DNA from: a bacterium
GTDB lineage: Bacteria; Armatimonadota; Fimbriimonadia; Fimbriimonadales; JBAXQP01
Assembly: GCA_037131655.1 (NCBI GenBank)
Contig: JBAXQP010000037.1
Location: 1 to 13,781, forward strand
DNA length: 13,781 nt
Direction: 5' to 3'
Made by a program: the position numbers and the translations under genes
The notes under the pieces: generated by a model
What the model saw: only the letters and a program-made list of their open reading frames with translations
What the model was told of the DNA's origin: nothing
Databases searched by the model: none
Part shown: positions 1-7,940 of the stretch, one piece after another
How the letters are laid out: every line of letters begins with the position of its first letter
Position numbering within the stretch: the stretch's first letter is position 1

Positions 1-2
1 AC

Positions 3-65
3 CGAATTAAAGAAGAGATAGGTTTCGAAGCAAAACTATTGCCTAGCGGTCAAGAGGAAAAGTAG
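3..65 (+). CDS. C-terminal end of an unidentified upstream gene (partial)
   Basis: An open frame enters from the left edge and encodes 20 residues ending in KLLPSGQEEK before a TAG at 63-65. It stops 20 nt before the first membrane-protein gene on the same strand, so it may be the preceding gene of the same transcription unit. The residues IKEEIGF loosely resemble the end of a Nudix box, but a Nudix domain would continue well past this point and the expected Glu before Ile is Arg, so I do not assign that family. The other two forward frames stop within the first 21 bases, which supports this frame only weakly. No function can be given. Confidence 0.4.
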   Translation, partial: RIKEEIGFEAKLLPSGQEEK

Positions 66-85
66 TCTCCAGAAATAGATAATTA

Positions 86-2008
86 ATGATAGATAATACG
101 GAAGTTATTGAAGAAGGGAAGACTAGCGCGGGGATTGGGATTTCTTGGCGGGCCGTTGTTATTGGCTTGTTATTAATCCCAATTAACGTGTATTGGGTAA
201 TTCTATCGGAACTTAGGTGGGGGGTAATTCTAACTCTCAATCCGCTATTTGTTACGCCTATTTTCTATCTGTTGGGTTTAGTTGGCATTAACGTTCTTTT
301 GCGACGAGTGGCGCCTAAGCAGGTGCTTAAGCCTTCGGAGATGGTGATTATCTACATTATGCTCGTGCTCTCATGCACGATTGCTACAATGGATTACATC
401 ATTAACCTTATCTCCTTTATGCCCTATGCGCGTTGGAATGTCACGTCTGATAATAACTGGGCTACCAATATCTTCCCCTATCTGCCTAAACATCTTTTGG
501 TTTGGAACAAGAGCTTGCTGGAAGGTTATTATTATGGCAACTCGACGATGTATCGTCCTGCTGTGTTGCTCATGTGGGCAGGGCCGTTGGCATTTTGGTC
601 GTTTTTCATCTTTACTTCCAGTTGGATTATGTTCTGCATAAACGTCCTGCTTCGAAAAGCTTGGATGGACAACACGAAGCTAACTTATCCAACTGTTCGT
701 TTGCCATTTGCGTTAACAGAGGAAGATAAGCCTGGCTCGATGCTTCGGTCAAAAGTGCTTTGGTCAGGATTTGTTGTTGCTGCGGGTATAAGTTCTCTTA
801 ATCAGCTTCACAATTGGTTTCCATCAGTGCCATTTATTCAAGTGCAACCGTGGTTTATCCCCCAATCGGAAGCTTGGATGGGAGGCTCGGCGCTTCGAAC
901 GACCTTTTATCCATTTGCAATTGGGTTGGCATTCCTCGTGCCGTTAGATATTTCATTCTCATGCTGGTTTTTCTATCTCTTTTTGAAGTTGCAAAGCGTT
1001 GCCGGTTTTTATGCGGGCCTGAATGGTATTCCCGAATTCCCTTGGCGAGGGGAACAGGCAGCTGGTGGGTGGTTTGCATTTGGAATTCTATTGCTTTGGA
1101 GCAGTCGGAAGTATCTCAAAGGGGTATTGCGAACCGCATTTAATAATGATGGTTCCGATAATGGAGAGCCTATCTCCTATCGCGCTGCATTTTGGGGATG
1201 GCTGATTGGGTCCATTATCTTTTTTGCCTTCTGGCTTGCTGCGGGGATGAGCCTGTTTTGGGCTTCTTTCACGATGTTCTCCTACTTTATGGTATCTATT
1301 GCCATAACACGCATACGAGCTGAGGCGGGAGCGCAGCATTCGGTCTGGTTAATGGAACCATTTCGGATGGTCAGACCATTCGGCTCTAATTTCGTCGGAT
1401 CGGGAAGCATGGCGGGAAGCGCTGTGAGCCACTGGTTCTGGGATATGAACCGAAGCCACATGATGCCAGCTCAGATGGAGGCTTTCAAGCTTGCCAAAGA
1501 TCATGGCATGAATCTGCGCAAGCTGGTTATACCGATGATTCTTGCTATCGTTATCGCTACAATTGTTGGAATGTGGTCGAGCCTTCATGTTTTATATAAA
1601 GACGGGGCTGTAATGAGCGTAGGGTATGGTGGATATACAGGTTATGAAGCATACGAATGGCTCAATAAGGCGGTGAATGGGGGATTTCCTGCCGAGATTC
1701 AGCGTTTCTGGGGTATCGGTGTAGGTGCTGCATTCGTCACAATACTTACGGTTCTTCGTGAGCGTTTTGCATGGTTTCCTTTCCATCCTTTAGGTTTCTG
1801 CGCCTCATTTGGTATGTATTTGCATTGGGTTCCGTTTTTTGTGGCATGGTTAATAAAGTTGGTTGTCCTGCGATTTGGTGGGTTTAAAGCTTATAAAGCT
1901 GTGATGCCGTTCTTTATTGGGCTAATCTTGGGTGATTACATCACCGGCGCTATATGGTCGCTAATAGGTATCTTCTACCATATACCGGCTTACCAGATAT
2001 TCGGTTAA
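86..2008 (+). CDS. DUF6785/DUF6784 family multi-pass membrane protein, paralog 1 of 5 (putative transporter)
   Basis: This 640-residue protein is predicted to lie in the cytoplasmic membrane. I count about 12-14 hydrophobic segments, roughly at residues 23-42, 54-72, 86-108, 164-190, 226-242, 277-298, 330-347, 370-408 (two), 487-510, 552-570, 575-607 (one or two) and 607-635. Landmarks are RAEAGAQH at about 411-418, SHMMPAQMEAFK at 457-468, WFPFHPLGF at 563-571 and PFFIGLILGDY at 608-618. The last two belong to the C-terminal DUF6784-like part. The family assignment is from recognition; no substrate is known to me. The only start that gives the family-like leader of about 20 residues before the first membrane segment is ATG 86; no good Shine-Dalgarno precedes it. 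The gene follows the partial upstream gene by 20 nt and is followed almost immediately by paralog 2, so it probably is the first array member of a polycistronic message. A transporter role is inferred from topology only. Confidence 0.85.
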   Translation: MIDNTEVIEEGKTSAGIGISWRAVVIGLLLIPINVYWVILSELRWGVILTLNPLFVTPIFYLLGLVGINVLLRRVAPKQVLKPSEMVIIYIMLVLSCTIATMDYIINLISFMPYARWNVTSDNNWATNIFPYLPKHLLVWNKSLLEGYYYGNSTMYRPAVLLMWAGPLAFWSFFIFTSSWIMFCINVLLRKAWMDNTKLTYPTVRLPFALTEEDKPGSMLRSKVLWSGFVVAAGISSLNQLHNWFPSVPFIQVQPWFIPQSEAWMGGSALRTTFYPFAIGLAFLVPLDISFSCWFFYLFLKLQSVAGFYAGLNGIPEFPWRGEQAAGGWFAFGILLLWSSRKYLKGVLRTAFNNDGSDNGEPISYRAAFWGWLIGSIIFFAFWLAAGMSLFWASFTMFSYFMVSIAITRIRAEAGAQHSVWLMEPFRMVRPFGSNFVGSGSMAGSAVSHWFWDMNRSHMMPAQMEAFKLAKDHGMNLRKLVIPMILAIVIATIVGMWSSLHVLYKDGAVMSVGYGGYTGYEAYEWLNKAVNGGFPAEIQRFWGIGVGAAFVTILTVLRERFAWFPFHPLGFCASFGMYLHWVPFFVAWLIKLVVLRFGGFKAYKAVMPFFIGLILGDYITGAIWSLIGIFYHIPAYQIFG

Positions 2009-2012
2009 TTTG

Positions 2013-3965
2013 ATGAGAGGGAAGAGAATATTGGCTTTTGTGGAAGAGAAAAAAGAAAAGGTTGAGACTTCCAGTCGAGTATTTTACGGCAGGGCATTGC
2101 TGATAGGAATGCTTCTGGTGCCGTTTAATGTATATTGGATTGTCCTATCGGAAATCCGTTGGGGCAATCTATTAACCGGTAATCCGCTCTTTGTAACTCC
2201 TATCTTTTTTCTTTTCGTTATGATGGGCATTAACCGAATGCTCAACAGGTTCGCCCCCAAGCTAGTTCTTCAACCTGCCGAGTTCGTGATTATTTACGTG
2301 ATGCTCGTCATCTCTTGTGCTATCGCGGCGCAAGAGTATATGGGCAATCTTATGGCAACCATACCATGGCCTCGATGGTTTGCAACCACCCAGAATGGCT
2401 GGGAAAAGAATATGTTTCCACACCTTCCGCATTGGATGTTTGTATGGGACAAGAAGTTGCTGGAAGGTTTTTTTCAGGGCAATGGTTCAGTATGGGATCC
2501 AGGAGTTTTGCGCATGTGGCTGACTCCGATGGCGTTCTGGTCAATCTTTATCCTCACCTCCGGTTGGATTATGTTTTGCCTTAATGTTATCCTTAGGAAA
2601 GCTTGGATGGATAATACAAAGCTTTCCTATCCCATGGTCCGACTGCCATTGGCGATGATGGAAAAAAATACCCCGACTTCACTTATGAACTCGCCGGTGT
2701 TGTGGTTAGGTTTCATTTTGGCAGGTAGTGTTTGTTTCCTCGGACAGCTTCACTTATGGTTTCCGAGTGTTAATAGTATAAATCTGCGATTAACAACCTT
2801 TGACTTTAGCTCTCCTCCATGGAGTGCAATCGGCCAAATAGGCATTAGCTTCTACCCCTTTGTTATTGGTTTAGCTTTCTTAGTGCCATTAGATGTCAGT
2901 TTTTCATGCTGGTTCTTCTATCTATTTTATAAGTTTGAGCAATTTATTGGCGGGCAATGGGGACTGGCGAGCGTTGCGGGATTTCCTTTTCGAGATGAAC
3001 AAGCAATGGGTTCCTGGTTCATGTTTTCTCTTATCCTAGTATATACAAGTAGGAAGTATCTAAAGCAAGTGTTCCTGATAGCGTTTAAGAACAGGGATGG
3101 CTCTGATTCGGAAGAACCAATTTCTTATCGCGCAGCCTTCTTGGGGGCAGTGATTGGATCAATTATTGTAACTATCTTTTGGGTGGCTGCAGGTATGGGG
3201 ATTGCCTGGGCTTTGGTCACCAATGCGATTTTCTTCCTTGTCTCTATAGTCATTACGAGAGTAAGAGCGGAAGCAGGCGCTCAACATACGATGCGTTTTC
3301 TCGACCCGGGAAATGTCGCTCACCTTTTCAATTCGTCTATGTTTGGACCGGCGGCATTGGCTGCGACAGCGTCTAACCACTGGATTTGGCGAGACAATAG
3401 AAGCAACATGATGCCAAATCACATGGAAGCTTTTAAGATTGCCAAAGAACAGGGGATGAACCTGCGTTCGCTAGTTGTTCCAATGGTGATTGCGTTGGTG
3501 CTGGCTACGGCAGCGGGTTTCGGGTCGATGTTGCACGTGATCTATAAAGAAGGCGCAATGGCAGGTTGTGAACCTACTTTTCCTAAACATGCAGGCGGAG
3601 AAGCTTTTCATAATTGGCTTAGCGGCGCTTTGAGTAATGGGTTTCAACCGGATGCAACTCGATGGGGGGTTACCATTTTCAGCGCAGGATTTGTCATCTT
3701 CTTGTCATGGCTGCGCGAATGTTATTCCTGGTTTCCATTCCATCCGCTTGGATTCTGTTTGAGCTTCGGTATGGGTTGGCATTGGGTGCCATTCCTGATA
3801 GCATGGATCTGCAAGTTTTCAATTCTCAGAATAGGCGGCCTCAATCTTTACCGTCAGGTAATGCCTTTCTTTTTGGGGCTTATTTTAGGTGACTACGTCA
3901 TGGGCGCCTTCTGGTCCCTAATCGGTGTTATCTATCACTTACCGGCTTATCAGATTTTCCCGTAG
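2013..3965 (+). CDS. DUF6785/DUF6784 family multi-pass membrane protein, paralog 2 of 5 (putative transporter)
   Basis: This protein of about 650 residues is colinear with paralog 1 along its whole length, with the same membrane-segment pattern and the landmarks KLSYPMVRLP, FYPFVIGLAFLVPLDVSFSC, RAEAGAQH, PFHPLGF and PFFLGLILGDY. The start is uncertain. TTG 2010 and ATG 2013 lie 1-4 nt after the paralog 1 stop and have no ribosome site. TTG 2031 is preceded by a good one (AGAGGGAAG, 2016-2024) and gives a leader length like the other paralogs. I list ATG 2013 but consider 2031 plausible. Oddities: the His of the conserved SHMMP motif is Asn here (SNMMP, codon 3405-3407), and the variable loop near residue 519 has a Cys that only paralog 5 shares. 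The segment PRWFAT...WDKKLLEG is also closest to paralog 5. Membrane location is well supported; function is not known. Confidence 0.83.
   Translation: MRGKRILAFVEEKKEKVETSSRVFYGRALLIGMLLVPFNVYWIVLSEIRWGNLLTGNPLFVTPIFFLFVMMGINRMLNRFAPKLVLQPAEFVIIYVMLVISCAIAAQEYMGNLMATIPWPRWFATTQNGWEKNMFPHLPHWMFVWDKKLLEGFFQGNGSVWDPGVLRMWLTPMAFWSIFILTSGWIMFCLNVILRKAWMDNTKLSYPMVRLPLAMMEKNTPTSLMNSPVLWLGFILAGSVCFLGQLHLWFPSVNSINLRLTTFDFSSPPWSAIGQIGISFYPFVIGLAFLVPLDVSFSCWFFYLFYKFEQFIGGQWGLASVAGFPFRDEQAMGSWFMFSLILVYTSRKYLKQVFLIAFKNRDGSDSEEPISYRAAFLGAVIGSIIVTIFWVAAGMGIAWALVTNAIFFLVSIVITRVRAEAGAQHTMRFLDPGNVAHLFNSSMFGPAALAATASNHWIWRDNRSNMMPNHMEAFKIAKEQGMNLRSLVVPMVIALVLATAAGFGSMLHVIYKEGAMAGCEPTFPKHAGGEAFHNWLSGALSNGFQPDATRWGVTIFSAGFVIFLSWLRECYSWFPFHPLGFCLSFGMGWHWVPFLIAWICKFSILRIGGLNLYRQVMPFFLGLILGDYVMGAFWSLIGVIYHLPAYQIFP
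2016..2024 (+). promoter_or_regulatory. Shine-Dalgarno-like site that bears on the start of paralog 2
   Basis: The purine run AGAGGGAAG lies inside the first codons of the longer reading of paralog 2 and 6 nt before TTG 2031. The upstream starts TTG 2010 and ATG 2013 have only TTCGGTTAATT before them. If this site is used, the protein begins at 2031 and its N-terminal leader matches the length (19-23 residues) seen in the other four paralogs. This is a sequence match and a length argument, not proof. Confidence 0.4.
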
Positions 3966-3991
3966 TAGGGTAATGTTCAGTTAGTTTGATG

Positions 3992-4030
3992 TGTCATTGT
4001 CATGGGCACGAAAAATCCCTCGCAATGACA
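3992..4030. repeat. Palindromic element with 8-bp inverted ends in the paralog 2-3 gap (possible dispersed repeat)
   Basis: The ends TGTCATTG (3992-3999) and CAATGACA (4023-4030) are perfect inverted repeats. Inside them GGG (4004-4006) can pair with CCC (4017-4019) around a 10-nt loop. Read on the minus strand the element begins TGTCATTGCGAGG, which resembles a short intergenic repeat that I recall as widespread in bacterial genomes. No T-run follows on either side, so it is not a typical intrinsic terminator. It ends 2 nt before the ribosome site of paralog 3 and could fold in the message. Whether it is multicopy cannot be judged from this window. Confidence 0.5.
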
Positions 4031-4032
4031 AC

Positions 4033-4038
4033 AGAGGA
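4033..4038 (+). promoter_or_regulatory. Shine-Dalgarno site for paralog 3
   Basis: AGAGGA lies 11 nt before GTG 4050. It is the only recognisable ribosome site in this gap. An ATG at 4043 is closer but opens only a five-codon frame, so GTG is chosen as the start of paralog 3. The site directly abuts the right arm of the palindrome at 3992-4030. Confidence 0.45.
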
Positions 4039-4049
4039 TAGTATGCTTA

Positions 4050-5972
4050 GTGGCTATTGAACAGGCGGCAAATGAGAACGGGACTATAGTTGCGGCGAAG
4101 GTATCTTATCGCCGGGCGTTCTTGTTGGGCTTGATTTTGATGCCGATTAACGTGTACTGGGTGATAGCCGCAGAGTTGCGGTTTGATCTGGTGATGTCTC
4201 TCAACCCGCTATTTATAACTCCTGTTTTCTATCTCTTTGTTTTATGGTTCGTTAATCTGCTAATCGAGAAGCTATTCCCCAAGTACATTCTGAAACCACA
4301 TGAGCTGGTTGTTATCTATGTGATGTTAGTAATGTCCTGCACGATAGCTTCTGTGGACTATCTAATCAACCTAATCTCGCTCATGCCATGGCCGCAGCAT
4401 TTAGCCGAGACTTATCCTGGATTTATAAAACCAGCCTTGCCATATCTCCCAAAATGGCTATTTGTTTGGGATAGGCAGGTCGTTAAGGACTTATTTAGCG
4501 GAGATGCGACAGTATTCAGCTACAGGGTGCTTCGGGCATGGCTGCCACCGTTAGGGTTTTGGTTGATATTTATCACTGCATCCTGTTGGATTATGCTTTG
4601 CATGACCGTTATGATTCGCAAGGCATGGATGGAGAATGTGAAGCTCTCCTATCCAATTGTAAGATTACCCTTTGCGATGACCGAGCGAAATACTCCAGCT
4701 TCGCTTATGCGCTCGCATGTAATGTGGTTTGGGTTTGGGATAGCAGCTTTTCTGGGTATCCTTAAGCAATTGAATCACTGGTACCCCTCAATTGTTAGTA
4801 TTCAAACAGGATCTCAGTGGATTCCAATCAATACCGCCCCTTGGAGCGCTATGGGGGCAATTCCTGTTTCGTTTTATCCATTTGATATCGGCCTGGCTTA
4901 TTTAGTCCCTTTGGATGTCTCATTCTCCTGTTGGTTCTTTTATCTATTGTATCGATTTGAAAGTGTGTTATTGTCTGTTGTTGGGCTTGGCTCTGTCAAT
5001 CACGGCCAATTAGGCATTGAACAGGGATTGGGTGCTTGGTTTTCGTTTGCTTTAGTGCTGATTTGGGGCATTCGAAAGCATCTTCGCCATGTTATTCAGA
5101 TTGCTGTGCACCCTGATGGATCTGATTCAGGTGAGCCGATGTCCTATCGACTTGCCTTTTTCGGTCTTATTGCTGGAGGAATTGTATTCGTTGGTTTCTG
5201 GTGGGCAGCGGGAATGAACCCGCTTTGGTCTTTTTTAATGATGGTCACCTATTTGCTGGTCTCCATCGCTATCACCCGTGTTCGAGCAGAAGCTGGCGCG
5301 CAGCATGTTGTTTGGGCAATGAACCCGCTTCGAATTATTCAATTATTTGATTCGAGGTTGTTCTCCCAAGAAACGATTGCAGCCTCAGCAATGAGCCACT
5401 GGTATGTTCGTTTCGAACGAAGCCATATGATGCCAAGTCAAATGGAGGCATTCAAACTGGCGGGTGAGCATGGGATGAACATGCGTAAGTTAGTGGCGCC
5501 TGTCTTGATTGCGTTAGTGCTTGCAACCATTGTAGGAATGGGTTCGAGCCTTCATGTTTTATTAAAGCATGGAGTTGTCAATGCTCCGGGGTACTATACT
5601 GGTGCAGCTAATGAAGGGATTAATTGGTACGCCCGAACAGTGACCGGCGGATACGAAGGGCAAGGCCATGTTGGTGTCGTAGCAGGCGCAGCGGTATTCG
5701 TATTCTTTCTGGCATGGCTCAGAGAAAAAGCTGCATGGATGCCTTTTAATCCATTAGGCTATTGTATCGGCTTCGGAATGAACTATCATTGGGTACCCTT
5801 TTTGATAGCTTGGCTGATCAAGCTGTTCGTTTTAAGGTTTGGTGGGCTTAAGCTTTTCCGGCAAACTCTCCCTTTCTTCCTGGGATTGGTGCTTGGAGAT
5901 TATATTACTGGAGCGGTATGGTCACTGGTTGGTTTGCTGACAAACTTGCCGCCGATTAGGATTTTTCTATAG
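4050..5972 (+). CDS. DUF6785/DUF6784 family multi-pass membrane protein, paralog 3 of 5 (putative transporter)
   Basis: This 640-residue protein starts at GTG 4050, with AGAGGA 11 nt upstream. It aligns end to end with the other paralogs: KLSYPIVRLP, FYPFDIGLAYLVPLDVSFSC, RAEAGAQH, RSHMMPSQMEAFK and PFFLGLVLGDY are present. The membrane pattern is the same, about 12-14 segments. It is the only copy in which the His of PFHPLG is replaced (PFNPLGY, Asn at about residue 567). It is also the most divergent in the WDRQVVKD segment, where the others have (K)xLLEG, and its C-terminus ends PPIRIFL, unlike the usual PAYQIF ending. It lies after the only sizeable gap in the array and 11 nt before paralog 4, so it could be transcribed with the whole array or start a sub-operon. 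Substrate unknown. Confidence 0.84.
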   Translation: MAIEQAANENGTIVAAKVSYRRAFLLGLILMPINVYWVIAAELRFDLVMSLNPLFITPVFYLFVLWFVNLLIEKLFPKYILKPHELVVIYVMLVMSCTIASVDYLINLISLMPWPQHLAETYPGFIKPALPYLPKWLFVWDRQVVKDLFSGDATVFSYRVLRAWLPPLGFWLIFITASCWIMLCMTVMIRKAWMENVKLSYPIVRLPFAMTERNTPASLMRSHVMWFGFGIAAFLGILKQLNHWYPSIVSIQTGSQWIPINTAPWSAMGAIPVSFYPFDIGLAYLVPLDVSFSCWFFYLLYRFESVLLSVVGLGSVNHGQLGIEQGLGAWFSFALVLIWGIRKHLRHVIQIAVHPDGSDSGEPMSYRLAFFGLIAGGIVFVGFWWAAGMNPLWSFLMMVTYLLVSIAITRVRAEAGAQHVVWAMNPLRIIQLFDSRLFSQETIAASAMSHWYVRFERSHMMPSQMEAFKLAGEHGMNMRKLVAPVLIALVLATIVGMGSSLHVLLKHGVVNAPGYYTGAANEGINWYARTVTGGYEGQGHVGVVAGAAVFVFFLAWLREKAAWMPFNPLGYCIGFGMNYHWVPFLIAWLIKLFVLRFGGLKLFRQTLPFFLGLVLGDYITGAVWSLVGLLTNLPPIRIFL

Positions 5973-5983
5973 GTATGTCTTAA

Positions 5984-7936
5984 ATGCACTCAAACAATGA
6001 GTTTAAGGATAAAGAACCGACAATAAAGGAGCGCACTAACTATACGCGTGCGCTTATAATCGGCATCATTCTTGTTCCCTTTAATGCTTATTGGATTGCC
6101 TTATCGGAGCTGCGCTACACATTAATATTAACCGCGAATCCTCTTTTCGCCACGCCGATTTTCTATCTGTTTTCTTTAGTTGGAGTGAATGCATTATTGC
6201 ACCGCTTCGCTCCCAAGTATATTTTTAAGCCAGCCGAGCTAATTATTATTTACATCATGCTGGTGATGTCCTGCACGGTTGTCACGTTTGATTATCTGTT
6301 GAACTTGATGTCGACGATGTGGTGGCCGGCTTTGCAAGCTTCTCAGGAGAACCAATGGGCTAATATGATGTTCCCCGTGCTTCCCAAAGAGCTACTTGTT
6401 TGGGATACTAATTTGCTTGAAGGAATAACTAACGGGAAAGCATCTTTTAACGAACCGGCAGTCCTGATGATGTGGCTAAAGCCGTTGGCATTCTGGTCAA
6501 CCTTTATTTTGGTTTCGGGCTGGATTATGTTCTGTATGAACGTAATTTTGCGCAAAGCCTGGATGGAGAATAACAAGTTGACGTACCCCATCGTTCGCTT
6601 GCCATTGGAACTGGCGGAAGGCAACTCGCCGAATTCAATATTAAAATCGTGGGCGCTATGGGCGGGGTTTATACTTGCAGCTTCATTAAGTTTGCTCGAA
6701 CAACTTCATCAATGGGTGCCAGCTGTTACCACTATTCCTACAGGCATCCAATGGCTTAATTTCCCTGATAAACCTCCCTTTAATGCAGCCAATCCGATTA
6801 CGCTCTCTTTCTATCCATTTGCGATTGGCCTCGGTTTTCTTGTTCCTCTTGATGTGTCATTCTCATTCTGGTTTTTCTACATATTTATCCGACTGGAAGG
6901 TGTTCTTGGCTCTGTTTTTGGTCTTAGCGCTATACGAGGGTTTCCATACGTGTACGAGCAGACGATGGGAGCATGGTTGGCCTTTGGGTTTGTATTAATC
7001 TGGAGCTCTCGAAAGTATTTGAAAGACGTTGTGAGGATAGCATTCCAAAAAGATGGTTCTGATGCGGAGGAGCCTGTGTCTTATCGCATTGCGCTGCTCG
7101 GACTGATCGGAGGGGCAATCTTTTTCATGGGCTTTTGGATGTGGGCGGGGATGACCTTCCTTTGGGCATTTATTGTGATGGGCATTTATTTCCTCGTCTC
7201 CATAGCCATTACGCGTATCAGGGCTGAAGCCGGAGGTCATCACAGTATCTATGTATTGGAACCATTATCAATTGGCAGTATGTTTAGTTCGAGTGCGGTG
7301 GGCGCAACGACACTAGCCGCAATGAGCGTGAGCCACTGGTTCTGGCGTCTTAATCGCAGTCACATGATGCCGTCTCAGATGGAAGCCTTTAAGATGGCCA
7401 AAGATCAGGGAATACGTCTGAAAACGCTAATTGCCCCTATCTTCATCTCCATCGTGCTAGCTACTATTGTGGGAATGTGGGCTTGTTTACATATCTTCTA
7501 TCGAGATGGGCGTAATCTTGTCAATGGGTTCTCATGGACTGGAGCGGGAGAAGGCTATGCTTGGTTAGAAAATGCTTTGAGCGGGGGGTATAAACCGGAG
7601 CACAACAATTGGGGCGGGGTTATACTTGGCGGCTCTTTTGTGCTTTTATTGTCCAGATTTCGAGAGCTTTATAGCTGGTTTCCTTTCCACCCCCTCGGCT
7701 ACTGTATGGCCTACACTATGAACTATCACTGGATGCCGTTCTTTATTGCCTGGATATGCAAGTTCGCTATCCTTCGATACTGCGGCCTGAAGGTGTATCA
7801 ATCCGCAGTTCCGTTCTTTCTTGGGCTTGTACTCGGCGATTTCATCACGGGCTCATTGTGGTCGCTAATAGGCATTAATCTGAATGTTCCTGCGCATCGG
7901 TTGTTTATGTTTTTAGGCCAGTTCGGTGTAAAATAG
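5984..7936 (+). CDS. DUF6785/DUF6784 family multi-pass membrane protein, paralog 4 of 5 (putative transporter)
   Basis: This 650-residue protein starts at ATG 5984, 11 nt after the paralog 3 stop, with only a weak TAGG purine site overlapping that stop. A charged leader of about 20 residues precedes the first membrane segment (RALIIGIILVPFNAYW). Family landmarks KLTYPIVRLP, RAEAGGHH, RSHMMPSQMEAFK, WFPFHPLGY and PFFLGLVLGDF are intact. Two differences from its neighbours stand out: the Cys in the SFSCWFF segment is Phe (about residue 295), and the protein continues about nine residues past the usual end, finishing FLGQFGVK. Its DYLLNL and WDTNLLEG segments resemble paralog 1 more than paralogs 2 and 5. 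A transporter role is inferred from topology. Confidence 0.84.
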   Translation: MHSNNEFKDKEPTIKERTNYTRALIIGIILVPFNAYWIALSELRYTLILTANPLFATPIFYLFSLVGVNALLHRFAPKYIFKPAELIIIYIMLVMSCTVVTFDYLLNLMSTMWWPALQASQENQWANMMFPVLPKELLVWDTNLLEGITNGKASFNEPAVLMMWLKPLAFWSTFILVSGWIMFCMNVILRKAWMENNKLTYPIVRLPLELAEGNSPNSILKSWALWAGFILAASLSLLEQLHQWVPAVTTIPTGIQWLNFPDKPPFNAANPITLSFYPFAIGLGFLVPLDVSFSFWFFYIFIRLEGVLGSVFGLSAIRGFPYVYEQTMGAWLAFGFVLIWSSRKYLKDVVRIAFQKDGSDAEEPVSYRIALLGLIGGAIFFMGFWMWAGMTFLWAFIVMGIYFLVSIAITRIRAEAGGHHSIYVLEPLSIGSMFSSSAVGATTLAAMSVSHWFWRLNRSHMMPSQMEAFKMAKDQGIRLKTLIAPIFISIVLATIVGMWACLHIFYRDGRNLVNGFSWTGAGEGYAWLENALSGGYKPEHNNWGGVILGGSFVLLLSRFRELYSWFPFHPLGYCMAYTMNYHWMPFFIAWICKFAILRYCGLKVYQSAVPFFLGLVLGDFITGSLWSLIGINLNVPAHRLFMFLGQFGVK

Positions 7937-7940
7937 CCTT

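Noticed and set aside
3..65. Partial edge frame as a Nudix hydrolase
   Set aside because: Only part of the Nudix signature matches, and the protein ends about 12 residues after it, where a real Nudix fold needs much more sequence.
4043..4060. ATG-led five-codon frame (MLSGY) just before and overlapping the paralog 3 start
   Set aside because: It could be a leader peptide, but it is too short, and no second copy precedes the other paralogs.
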